A stretch of DNA of 64,000 nt, taken from Pseudomonas sp. C1C7. GTDB lineage: Bacteria; Pseudomonadota; Gammaproteobacteria; Pseudomonadales; Pseudomonadaceae. Of the stretch, positions 48,112-57,190 are shown in pieces; within the stretch, counting starts at the first letter, position 1, and each line of letters opens with the position of its first letter. The DNA lies in NCBI RefSeq assembly GCF_013359595.1, contig NZ_JABFMP010000002.1, positions 265,369-329,368 of the forward strand, read 5' to 3'. The position numbers and the translations under genes were made by a program. Under the pieces are notes generated by a model, which saw only the letters and a program-made list of their open reading frames with translations, had not been told where the DNA came from and did not search any database.

Positions 48112-48196
48112 CAGCCTCTGTGAAAACCACCTGTGGCTTGATCCGGTCCTGAAACCTCAAGGCCCGGCGTCGTCACCATGGTTTTCACAGAGCCTG
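48112..48196. mobile_element. 85-bp element with 18-bp terminal inverted repeats (MITE-like)
   Basis: CAGCCTCTGTGAAAACCA (48112-48129) is repeated inverted at 48179-48196 with one mismatch, enclosing 49 bp with no coding capacity. Long arms with a short non-coding core suggest a miniature transposable element, starting directly after the yciH stop. No clear target duplication is seen, so a large terminator-like hairpin is an alternative. Confidence 0.5.
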
Positions 48197-48330
48197 TTCA
48201 TGACCGGTTTCTAAACTCGTTGCGGTCGGCGGGGTCTACTCCCTCGTTGACGAACCGTCATTTTCATTCTTTAGACTGCGCCGGCCTGAAATCCAGGCGA
48301 CGCACTATGACTTCTTTATAGGGGACTTCG

Positions 48331-50244
<1,914 letters not shown>

Positions 50245-50270
50245 GGTAAGTCCTGCTCCCATCAGGTTGT

Positions 50271-50303
50271 CTGAAAATGTACCGACAGCGTCGGAATTTT
50301 CAG
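50271..50303 (+). terminator. Possible terminator after speA
   Basis: Imperfect hairpin CTGAAAAT..CCGAC-agc-GTCGG.ATTTTCAG, 27 bp after the speA stop. There is no immediate T-run. Confidence 0.45.
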
Positions 50304-50476
50304 ATGGCCTGGTGAGGCAATTCTCTTTTTCCCGCGCGAAAATACCTGTGTCCTCGGCTATTTCAGGTATTCGTCCTCTTTTCGCGTAGGCCATTTCCCA
50401 AGTTGTATTTCCCCTCTCTACTCGGCCCTGCCACTCGGCGAAAATCCTCGGCCGACCCTCCTGTAGAGAATCGCCC

Positions 50477-51793
50477 ATGTTCGAACCAGTCAACGAACCG
50501 TCATTTCGTCTGGACGTAGCTGGTCTGTCCGACACCTTCGAGGTCCTGGCCTTTACCGGCAGGGAAGCGCTCAGCGAACCCTTCGCGTTTGACGTGGACC
50601 TGCTGATCGATGATCCCTCGCTCGATCTCGCAAGCCTCTTGTATCGCTCGGCCAGTCTGCGTTTCGGGCCGCAGGGCAACACCGTTCACGGACAACTTCA
50701 CGAACTGTTTCAGCGCGACCACGGCACGACCGTCAGGCTTTGCCATGTGCGCCTGGTGCCGAAGCTTTCGTGTCTGGCCCAGCGTTTCAGCCAGCGCATC
50801 TTCAGCGGCCGTTCGGTGCCGCAGATCCTCGATCGGGTACTCAGGCAGCACGGCATTGTCGGCGACGACCGGCGTTTCGAGTTGAGCGGCGATTACCCTC
50901 TGCTGGATTTCTGCACGCAGTACCGCGAATCCGATCTGCAATTTCTTCAGCGCCTGTGTGCCCGGGCGCGCATCGACTACCACTTCGAGCACCGGGCGGG
51001 AGGGCACTGCGTGGTGTTCAGCGATCGACGGGGGCCGTTTCGAGTCGGGGACATGACGATGTTCAGGCCCGAAGGGGCGCAGCCGGCGGTGCGGCGCTTC
51101 GAAGTTCGACATGGCGCCGGTAACCGGTATTCGCAGGCCGAGTGCCAGACCGATCTGGCGACATTGCGCAGCGGCCAGTCGATGGCGCTGGCCGGGCATC
51201 CGGTAGCGGAGTGGAATCGGCAGTGGCTGCTGACCCACGTCGAACATCAGGGCAACCAGGACCTGTCGATCCCTTACCGCAACCAGGTGCGTGCCATGCA
51301 AGGCATGGCGCCGTTTGCGCCGCCAGCGAAATCGCCACGGCCCGCCATGCACAGCCTGCAACGGGCGTGGGTGGTGAGCGTCGACGAGCCAGAGCCGGCG
51401 CGCTCGCGTCCGGTCGCCGTGCAGTTCGACTGGCTGTACGAGGGAGAAGGCGCAACGCCCAGTCACTGCTGGCTGCCGCTGGCGCCGACCCTGCAATCCG
51501 CAGGCGCCGCAACGTTGCGCGAAGGCACGGAAGTGGTGGTGAGCTTTGTCGACGGCGACCCGGACCAGCCGATGATCACCGGGATTCTTCATCAACCCGC
51601 TGCGCTGGAAGAGGCCGAGACGCCGCTTGAAACGGAGCAATGTCCGCCGGAAGCTGTGCAGGAATGGCTGCATTCGGGAGAACCCTTGCTGATGTTGTGC
51701 CTGATGCCGGGCGGAGGCACTTTCAAGCAGTGTGAGCAGGCGATCTGTACTTGTCGGGCGGCCATGGGGCTGGCTCGAAGCGGAGCGGCGTGA
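50477..51793 (+). CDS. vgrG: Short VgrG-like T6SS spike protein
   Basis: 438 residues against the usual ~640-700. The gp27-like start is clear (LDVAGLSDTFEVLAFTGREALSEPF, RIFSGRSVPQILDRVLRQHGI, YRESDLQFLQRLCARARIDYHFEH) and the gp5 OB-fold is present (RPVAVQFDWLYEGEG, VVVSFVDGDPDQPMITGILH). About 90 residues seem missing in the middle (after AVRRFEVRHG). No DUF2345 or beta-helix spike follows, only a tail rich in Cys (MLCLMPGGGTFKQCEQAICT). The next gene, a DUF4123 adaptor, overlaps by one base. No other T6SS gene is near. It may be a minimal carrier or a decaying one. Confidence 0.8.
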   Translation: MFEPVNEPSFRLDVAGLSDTFEVLAFTGREALSEPFAFDVDLLIDDPSLDLASLLYRSASLRFGPQGNTVHGQLHELFQRDHGTTVRLCHVRLVPKLSCLAQRFSQRIFSGRSVPQILDRVLRQHGIVGDDRRFELSGDYPLLDFCTQYRESDLQFLQRLCARARIDYHFEHRAGGHCVVFSDRRGPFRVGDMTMFRPEGAQPAVRRFEVRHGAGNRYSQAECQTDLATLRSGQSMALAGHPVAEWNRQWLLTHVEHQGNQDLSIPYRNQVRAMQGMAPFAPPAKSPRPAMHSLQRAWVVSVDEPEPARSRPVAVQFDWLYEGEGATPSHCWLPLAPTLQSAGAATLREGTEVVVSFVDGDPDQPMITGILHQPAALEEAETPLETEQCPPEAVQEWLHSGEPLLMLCLMPGGGTFKQCEQAICTCRAAMGLARSGAA

Positions 51794-52584
51794 TGGCGGT
51801 GTATGCGGCCGATGTGCCGCCGCGCTGGTTGTTGCTGGATGTGCCGAGTGCACCGCAAGCGGGAGCAGCGCTCAAGCAAGGGTTCGACCAGGCCCATTGG
51901 TATCGGTTGTTCGAAGGGACCGAATGGCATGCCCTGCGGGACCAGGGCCCGGTACTGGTCAATCTGCTCACCTGCCCGATGCTGGCCGAAGCCTGCCAGC
52001 GCGATGCGCAGCACTGGCGTGGCTTGCTGCTGATCAGCGAGGCGTCAGCGACGGTCTTGCTGGCCCAATTGCGGCGCATGCTCACCGTCAGTTTCGATGT
52101 GCATCACCGGGCCTTGCTCAGCTACTACAACCCCAATACCGCCAGTTACTTTTTCGATGCCTGCGATGCCGCGCAACTGAGCCGCTGGATGGGGCCGATC
52201 AAACAGATTCGCTGGTTTGGCGGCACCTGGGCGGACAGGGCGGCAGGCCACCAGGGCTGGCAGATGTTGCTCAATCCGGGTCTGGCCGTCAGCCCGTTGG
52301 CCATCGAGGAAACCCTCAGCGCACGGCAGCGGGAAAAACTGCAGACCTGCCTGCTCGAGCAGCATGCCTGGCACTGGAGCCGCTCCACCGCCACCGAATA
52401 CGCGCGCCTTTGGGCGCATTTGCAGGAAGGCCTGGCGCTGGGCTTCAGCGAGCGCCCCGTGCTGGATGCCTGGCTGTGGTTGCGTCTGCAACACCCTGAC
52501 GCGGTGCCCGCGCGATCGTCGGGGCGCACCCAGCAGGAACGCCTCGACAGTTTGCGCGACCGCTGGCAGAACCCTCGGCCCTGA
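51793..52584 (+). CDS. DUF4123 (T6SS effector adaptor) protein
   Basis: 263 residues. The N-terminal half has the DUF4123 layout: PPRWLLLDVPSAPQ, HWYRLFEGTEWHALRDQGPVLV, LLISEASATVLLAQLRRML and the YNPNTASYFFDACDAAQ block. These adaptors load an effector onto a cognate VgrG. Start ATG at 51793 shares one base with the vgrG stop, so synthesis is coupled. An effector gene normally follows, but here the next gene is a convergent MATE exporter only 27 bp away. Confidence 0.85.
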   Translation: MAVYAADVPPRWLLLDVPSAPQAGAALKQGFDQAHWYRLFEGTEWHALRDQGPVLVNLLTCPMLAEACQRDAQHWRGLLLISEASATVLLAQLRRMLTVSFDVHHRALLSYYNPNTASYFFDACDAAQLSRWMGPIKQIRWFGGTWADRAAGHQGWQMLLNPGLAVSPLAIEETLSARQREKLQTCLLEQHAWHWSRSTATEYARLWAHLQEGLALGFSERPVLDAWLWLRLQHPDAVPARSSGRTQQERLDSLRDRWQNPRP

Positions 52585-52612
52585 TTTTTCGAGCCTCTGA
52601 TTTTTCGAGCTT
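52581..52612. repeat. 16-bp tandem duplication at the adaptor stop
   Basis: CTGATTTTTCGAGCCT (52581-52596) is followed by CTGATTTTTCGAGCTT (52597-52612), 15 of 16 identical. The first copy contains the DUF4123 stop codon, and the second runs into the MATE stop codon. Confidence 0.8.
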
Positions 52613-53958
52613 CAGTGCGCGCCGGTGAACCAGCCGTCATTGCGCCGCAGGCGCCAGGCAATGAGGCCCAGGGTCAGACTGCGCAGGACCATGAACAGCA
52701 GAAAGGTTATCCACAGGCCGTGGTTGCCGAACCCTTGCAGCGCCCAGGCGAACGGCACCAGCAAGGCCACCGTCAGCAGCATGCCGTTGCGCATTTCCCG
52801 GGCGCGGGTGGCGCCGATGAACAAGCCGTCGAGCAGGTAGCTCCAGACCGCAATCAGCGGCAGGGCGGCGAGGTAGGGCAGGTAGATGAAGGCGGTGTCG
52901 CGCACGCTGGCGATGTCGGTCTGCATTTCGATGAACAGGTGCCCGGCCAACAGGAAGAACACGGCAAAGCCCAGGCTCGCCAGCAGCGACCAGCCACAGG
53001 CCACCACCAGCGAGCGGCGCAGGGTATCGCGGTCGCGGGCGCCAATGGCGTGTCCGCACAAAGCTTCCACCGCGTGGGCCAGGCCATCAAGGGCATGGGC
53101 AGTCAGCAGCAGGCCATTGAGCAGCAGGGCGTTGGCGGCGACGGTGGCATCCCCCAGTCGCGCGCCTTGCACGGTGATCAGGAAAAACACCGATTGCAGG
53201 GCCAGGCTGCGCAGGAAGATATCGCGGTTGACCGCCAGCAGCGGACGCCAGCTCTGCCACAGCCGCAGCGCCGCCCAGACGATCTGCCCCGGATAGGCGC
53301 GCAGGGCCTGGCGGGTCATCAGCAGGCCGATCAGGGCGCCGGTCCACTCGGCAATCACCGAGGCCCGAGCCGCGCCCACCACGCCCCATTCCAGACCGAG
53401 AACGAACCACAGGTTCAGCGCGATGTTGACCAGGTTGGTGGTGAGCAGGATCACCAGCGGCGCCCGGGCGTTCTGTGTGCCGAGGAACCAGCCGACCAGC
53501 GCGTAACTGGCCAGCGCCGCGGGCAGGCCGAACAGCCGCGTATGGAAGAACTCGCGGGTCATCTGGTCCAGTTCCGCCGACGGCTGCATGAAATGCAGCG
53601 CCACCCCGCTCAGCGGCACGCCCGCCGCGCCCAGGACAATCGGCAGCCCCATGGCCAGCAGCAGCCCCTGCAACAGAATCTGCCGCAGCGCCGCGCCATC
53701 CCCGCGCCCGGCGGCCTGGGCGGCAAAACCGGTGGAACCCATGCGCAGAAAGCCCATCGCCCAGGCCAGGAAGGTATACAGACTGGCCCCGACCGCCACG
53801 GCGCCGAGCTGATGGGCATGGGGCAGGTGCCCGATGACGGTGCTGTCGACCAGCGCCACCAGCGGTACGGAAATGTTGGAAAGAATCATCGGCGCCGCCA
53901 GCGCCCAGACCCGACGATGGGTAGGGCGGTCGCGCCAGTCGGCAATCAGGTTGGACAT
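52612..53958 (-). CDS. MATE family efflux transporter (DinF-like)
   Basis: 448 residues with twelve hydrophobic segments in two related halves: VWALAAPMILSNISVPLVALVDSTVIGHL at the start, FLRMGSTGFAAQAAGRGD, and GHAIGARDRDTLRR in the second half. Sodium or proton antiporters of this branch (DinF) export toxic organic compounds or bile-salt-like molecules. The ATG at 53958 has an ideal AAGGAG five bases upstream. Convergent with the VgrG-adaptor pair. Confidence 0.93.
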   Translation of the reverse strand: MSNLIADWRDRPTHRRVWALAAPMILSNISVPLVALVDSTVIGHLPHAHQLGAVAVGASLYTFLAWAMGFLRMGSTGFAAQAAGRGDGAALRQILLQGLLLAMGLPIVLGAAGVPLSGVALHFMQPSAELDQMTREFFHTRLFGLPAALASYALVGWFLGTQNARAPLVILLTTNLVNIALNLWFVLGLEWGVVGAARASVIAEWTGALIGLLMTRQALRAYPGQIVWAALRLWQSWRPLLAVNRDIFLRSLALQSVFFLITVQGARLGDATVAANALLLNGLLLTAHALDGLAHAVEALCGHAIGARDRDTLRRSLVVACGWSLLASLGFAVFFLLAGHLFIEMQTDIASVRDTAFIYLPYLAALPLIAVWSYLLDGLFIGATRAREMRNGMLLTVALLVPFAWALQGFGNHGLWITFLLFMVLRSLTLGLIAWRLRRNDGWFTGAH

Positions 53959-54000
53959 GCGGGCTCCTTGGGAGCGGGCATTGTAGCGACACAGACCAAA

Positions 54001-54076
54001 TGTAGGAGCTGCCGAAGGCTGCGATCTTTTGATCTTGCTTTTAAAAATCAAAATCAAAAGATCGCAGCCCGCTGTA
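54001..54076. repeat. REP palindrome (AAAAGATCGCAGCC family)
   Basis: TGTAGGAGCTGCCGAAGGCT begins the first copy and ends GCGATCTTTTGATCTT. An inverted, partly diverged copy (ATCAAAAGATCGCAGCC) runs to about 54076. Confidence 0.75.
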
Positions 54077-54115
54077 TAGGTGTTAGCCAGCGCCTGCAGG
54101 GGCAGTCGGGGGGGC

Positions 54116-54409
54116 TCAGTGCATGATCCAGCTCAGCAACCACAACCCCAGCATCAACCAGATCAGCCCCATGATGATCGACGCATTCATGAACGCGCGG
54201 ATCGCCGACCACAACAACACCAGGCCAATGATCAGGACCGCGATGCTAATGATCGACGTGTCCATGCCCAGCGCGCGGGACAGGCCGTCGACAAAGTTGC
54301 TGCTCGCACGGCTCACCATCTGGAAAAGGCCGCTGAGGGCGTCAACGATGAAACGGATGACTGTGCCAAGCGCCTGACCGAGCCATTCGAAAAAACCTTC
54401 TACCTGCAT
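54116..54409 (-). CDS. Small inner-membrane protein
   Basis: 97 residues. An amphipathic N-terminal half (FFEWLGQALGTVIRFIVDAL, RASSNFVDGLSRALGMD) is followed by two closely spaced membrane helices (IISIAVLIIGLVLLWSAI and SIIMGLIWLMLGLWLLSWIM). No known domain recognised. Codon use and length suggest a real gene, bounded by repeats on both sides. Confidence 0.75.
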   Translation of the reverse strand: MQVEGFFEWLGQALGTVIRFIVDALSGLFQMVSRASSNFVDGLSRALGMDTSIISIAVLIIGLVLLWSAIRAFMNASIIMGLIWLMLGLWLLSWIMH

Positions 54410-54500
54410 GGAATGAGTGTCCTGATGAAATGAGGGCGTGGGTTGGGCTATCGATCACCGCCTCAGGTTCCCGACTGCCCAAGTATGGCGCAAAACAATT

Positions 54501-54623
54501 TGTAGCAGCTGCCGAAGGCTGCGCAGCAGTCGTCAATCTTGAATCCCCGTTCTGACAGACAGACGGCGCTGACGTGTTTTACGACTGCTTCGCAGCCGGA
54601 CGCAGCCTTCGGCAGCTGCTACA
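54501..54623. repeat. REPIN before the MazG-like gene
   Basis: TGTAGCAGCTGCCGAAGGCT at 54501 and its inverted copy AGCCTTCGGCAGCTGCTACA ending at 54623, with inner GCGCAGCAGTCG / CGACTGCTTCGC palindromes. Confidence 0.88.
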
Positions 54624-54679
54624 TAGACCTTGCCATCCCCTCTGATCCCCCCGAAGCTATACGCCTTCAGGAGACCCCG

Positions 54680-54982
54680 ATGAACCTTGTTGAACTGACA
54701 CAACGCCTGCACGCCATCCGTGACCGCAATGACTGGCGGCAATTTCACAGCCCGAAAAACCTGGCCATGGCCGCAAGCGTCGAAATGGCCGAGCTGGTGG
54801 AGATTTTCCAGTGGCTGACCGAAGCCCAGTCCCAGCAACTGCCTGCCGACAAACTCGCCCATGCCGGCCAGGAAATCGGCGACATCGTGCTCTATCTGTT
54901 GCTGCTGTGCAGCGAACTGGGCCTGGACATGAATGAGGTGGTGCGCAGCAAGCTGGCCGACAGTGAGCGGAGGTTCAGTTGA
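54680..54982 (+). CDS. MazG-like nucleotide pyrophosphohydrolase
   Basis: 100 residues, all-alpha NTP-PPase of the MazG/RS21-C6 (dCTPase) type. The metal-binding acidic motif is visible as SVEMAELVEIFQWL (E-x-x-E) and GQEIGDIVLYLLLLC (E-x-x-D). Such enzymes remove non-standard or excess dNTPs. The ATG at 54680 has AGGAG seven bases upstream; longer frames read into the REPIN. The stop overlaps the methyltransferase ATG (TGATG). Confidence 0.92.
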   Translation: MNLVELTQRLHAIRDRNDWRQFHSPKNLAMAASVEMAELVEIFQWLTEAQSQQLPADKLAHAGQEIGDIVLYLLLLCSELGLDMNEVVRSKLADSERRFS

Positions 54983-55731
54983 TGAGTGACCGTCATTTCG
55001 ATCAATTGGCCACGCGCTTCGCGGAAAAAATCTACGGCGGCGCCAAGGGCGCGATTCGTCTGGCCGTGCTGCAGGCCGACCTGGCCGAAACCCTGCCGGA
55101 TCGCCCACTGCGGGTGTTGGACATTGGCGCCGGCCTTGGCCATATGTCGCTGTGGCTGGCCGAGCGCGGGCATCAGGTGACCCTGGCCGAACCCGCCGAA
55201 CCGATGCTCGAAGGCGCGCGCCAGCGTTTCACTGACGCCGGGCAAAGCGCAACCTTCATCCAGGCACCGTGGCAGGACCTGCTCGGCCAGCTCAACGAAC
55301 CCTATGACCTGGTGCTGTGCCACGCCGTGCTGGAATGGCTGGCCGAACCCCACGCGATCCTGCCGGTCCTGCATCAGCTGACCAAACCTGGTGGCTGGTT
55401 GTCCCTGGCGTTCTACAACCGCGATGCGCTGATTTACCGCAACTTGCTCAAGGGGCATTTCCGCAAGATGCGCAAGAACGACATGGCTGGCGAGAGACAG
55501 AGCCTGACCCCTCAACAACCGCTTGATCCCCGGGAACTGGCGGCGCAACTTGAAGGCCTGTGGCAGGTCGAAACACAGAGTGGCGTGCGGGTTTTTCACG
55601 ATTACATGCCGGTGGAATTCCAGGCCCGTGCCGAGCTGGTAGACCTGCTCGAAATGGAACTGGCGCACCGCCGCCACCCAAGCTTCGCCGGGCTTGGGCG
55701 TTATCTGCACTGGATCTGTCGGCCGGTCTGA
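54982..55731 (+). CDS. cmoM: tRNA 5-carboxymethoxyuridine methyltransferase
   Basis: 249-residue class I SAM methyltransferase resembling CmoM (SmtA), which methylates cmo5U34 in tRNA. DRHFDQLATRFAEKIYGGAKG at the start, SAM site VLDIGAGLGHMSLWLAERG, then LVLCHAVLEWLAEP and LSLAFYNRDALIYRNLLKG, strings typical of CmoM. Translationally coupled to the MazG-like gene. The ATG at 54982 is used rather than a TTG just upstream. Confidence 0.92.
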   Translation: MSDRHFDQLATRFAEKIYGGAKGAIRLAVLQADLAETLPDRPLRVLDIGAGLGHMSLWLAERGHQVTLAEPAEPMLEGARQRFTDAGQSATFIQAPWQDLLGQLNEPYDLVLCHAVLEWLAEPHAILPVLHQLTKPGGWLSLAFYNRDALIYRNLLKGHFRKMRKNDMAGERQSLTPQQPLDPRELAAQLEGLWQVETQSGVRVFHDYMPVEFQARAELVDLLEMELAHRRHPSFAGLGRYLHWICRPV

Positions 55732-55743
55732 TCGGAGTGTGAA

Positions 55744-56361
55744 ATGAAGAGTCGTTCAGGGTTGCTGCTGATCTGTCTGGGACTGGCCGCCTGCGAAGGC
55801 ACCAACCCTTATGTGGCGTCTTCCAATCCGATGCCTCCGGCGCCGCCGCAGGCTGCCAACACCTTCGACCGCAGCGCTTACCCGGCCCCGGCGCGGGACT
55901 ACGGGCGCTATCGCAGCTGGGCGTGGCTGGATGGGCACCTGCCGCCGGGCACCAGCTGGGCGGACTCGGAGCAGGTGGCCGAAGCGGTCAGCAGCGCCCT
56001 CGATCAACGGGGCTTGCGCCCGCTGCATGACAATCGCCCGGCCGACCTGTTCGTCAGCGCCGACCTGCGCCTGGAAACCCGCCTGCGCCAGGTTCAGGAC
56101 GATTACGGCGCCTATGGGGGTTATGGCGGCTACAACCGCTATGGCTACGGACCGGGTTACGGCGTTTACGGCTCGGTGCCGGTGGTGCGCACCTATTCGG
56201 AACAGGTCGTGGTAGTGCATGTGAACCTGTTCGACGCGCAGAGCGGTCAGCCGATCTGGAGTTCCAGCGCCGAAACCAGTCATCGTGGCACTCAGAGCCA
56301 GCAAGTGGATGCCATTCGGGAGGCTGTGGAAAAGGCGATGTCGGCGTATCCTCCCAGTTAG
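55744..56361 (+). CDS. DUF4136 lipoprotein
   Basis: 205 residues. Lipoprotein signal [17 protein letters not shown] with the acylated Cys at position 17. A DUF4136-type body follows: [39 protein letters not shown], a Gly/Tyr-rich insert ([19 protein letters not shown]), and [12 protein letters not shown] near the end. Twelve bp after cmoM. Function unknown, outer-membrane or periplasmic face expected. Confidence 0.87.
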   Translation: MKSRSGLLLICLGLAACEGTNPYVASSNPMPPAPPQAANTFDRSAYPAPARDYGRYRSWAWLDGHLPPGTSWADSEQVAEAVSSALDQRGLRPLHDNRPADLFVSADLRLETRLRQVQDDYGAYGGYGGYNRYGYGPGYGVYGSVPVVRTYSEQVVVVHVNLFDAQSGQPIWSSSAETSHRGTQSQQVDAIREAVEKAMSAYPPS

Positions 56362-56416
56362 CTTCCTGTAGATGAGAAGCATTTCGCTGGGTCATGTCTT
56401 CTATCGGAGAATCATC

Positions 56417-56977
56417 ATGTTCCGCCGTTTCGCTTTACTGGCAGTGATCGCACTGCTCAGTGCCTGCGCCGCCAACCAGGTCAATCACGACTACGATGCC
56501 AGCCGCGACTTCGCGGCCTACCGCAGCTGGAGCTGGAAAGAACCCGCGCTGCAATACCGTCCCGACGACCCTCGGATCAAAAGCGACCTGACCGAGCAGC
56601 GCATCCGCGAGTCGGTCTCCGAACAACTGGACCAGCGCGGCCTGCGCCCTGCTGCAGCGGGCACGAAGGGCGACTTGAGTATCCAGACCTACCTGATTGT
56701 CGAGGAACGCCAGCAACAGGTGACCACCAACTATGGCGGCGGTTGGGGCAACCCCTGGTACGGCTACTGGGGCGCGCCGATGTACAACGAAACGCGCCTG
56801 GTGTCCTACAAGGTCGCGACCATCCAGATCGACATGCTCGACGGCAAGGACGGCAAGCTGGTGTGGCGCGGCAGTGACGAACAGATCCTCAGCCGCACAC
56901 CCAATCCCACAGATCGCAGCACCGCGATACACGAAACGGTCACCCGCATCCTGGCCAACTATCCCCCTCACAGATAA
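56417..56977 (+). CDS. DUF4136 lipoprotein (tandem paralogue)
   Basis: 186 residues with lipobox ALLSAC (Cys at 17). The body matches the preceding gene: [38 protein letters not shown], a Gly/Trp/Tyr insert (YGGGWGNPWYGYWG), LVWRGSDEQILSRTPN and the ending ILANYPPHR. ATG at 56417 with CGGAGA upstream. The pair is a tandem duplication now well diverged. Followed by a REP palindrome. Confidence 0.87.
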   Translation: MFRRFALLAVIALLSACAANQVNHDYDASRDFAAYRSWSWKEPALQYRPDDPRIKSDLTEQRIRESVSEQLDQRGLRPAAAGTKGDLSIQTYLIVEERQQQVTTNYGGGWGNPWYGYWGAPMYNETRLVSYKVATIQIDMLDGKDGKLVWRGSDEQILSRTPNPTDRSTAIHETVTRILANYPPHR

Positions 56978-56991
56978 TCCCCACATCACCC

Positions 56992-57076
56992 TGTAGGAAC
57001 TGCCGAAGGCTGCGATCTTTTGATCTTGGTTTTTAAGATCAAGGTCAAAAGATCGCAGCCTTCGGCAGCTCCTACA
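56992..57076. repeat. REP palindrome (AAAAGATCGCAGCC family)
   Basis: TGTAGGAACTGCCGAAGGCT at 56992 and its inverted copy ending TTCGGCAGCTCCTACA at 57076, with the typical GATCTTTTGATCTTGG core. Confidence 0.88.
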
Positions 57077-57190
57077 CAGGTTTTTTGTCGCCGGCGCTGG
57101 CGAGTTGCCAGCAGCCATCCCCACCCTTGACTACACTGCTCCACATCCATGGAGGCAGTGCTCGGCAGTGAGCCGGACAAGGAGTGCACG

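Noticed and set aside
52612..54057. N-terminal extension of the MATE protein (and similar extensions of prmA, urtB, urtE)
   Set aside because: The extra residues translate REP or leader sequence and do not resemble the families; internal ATGs have good ribosome sites.
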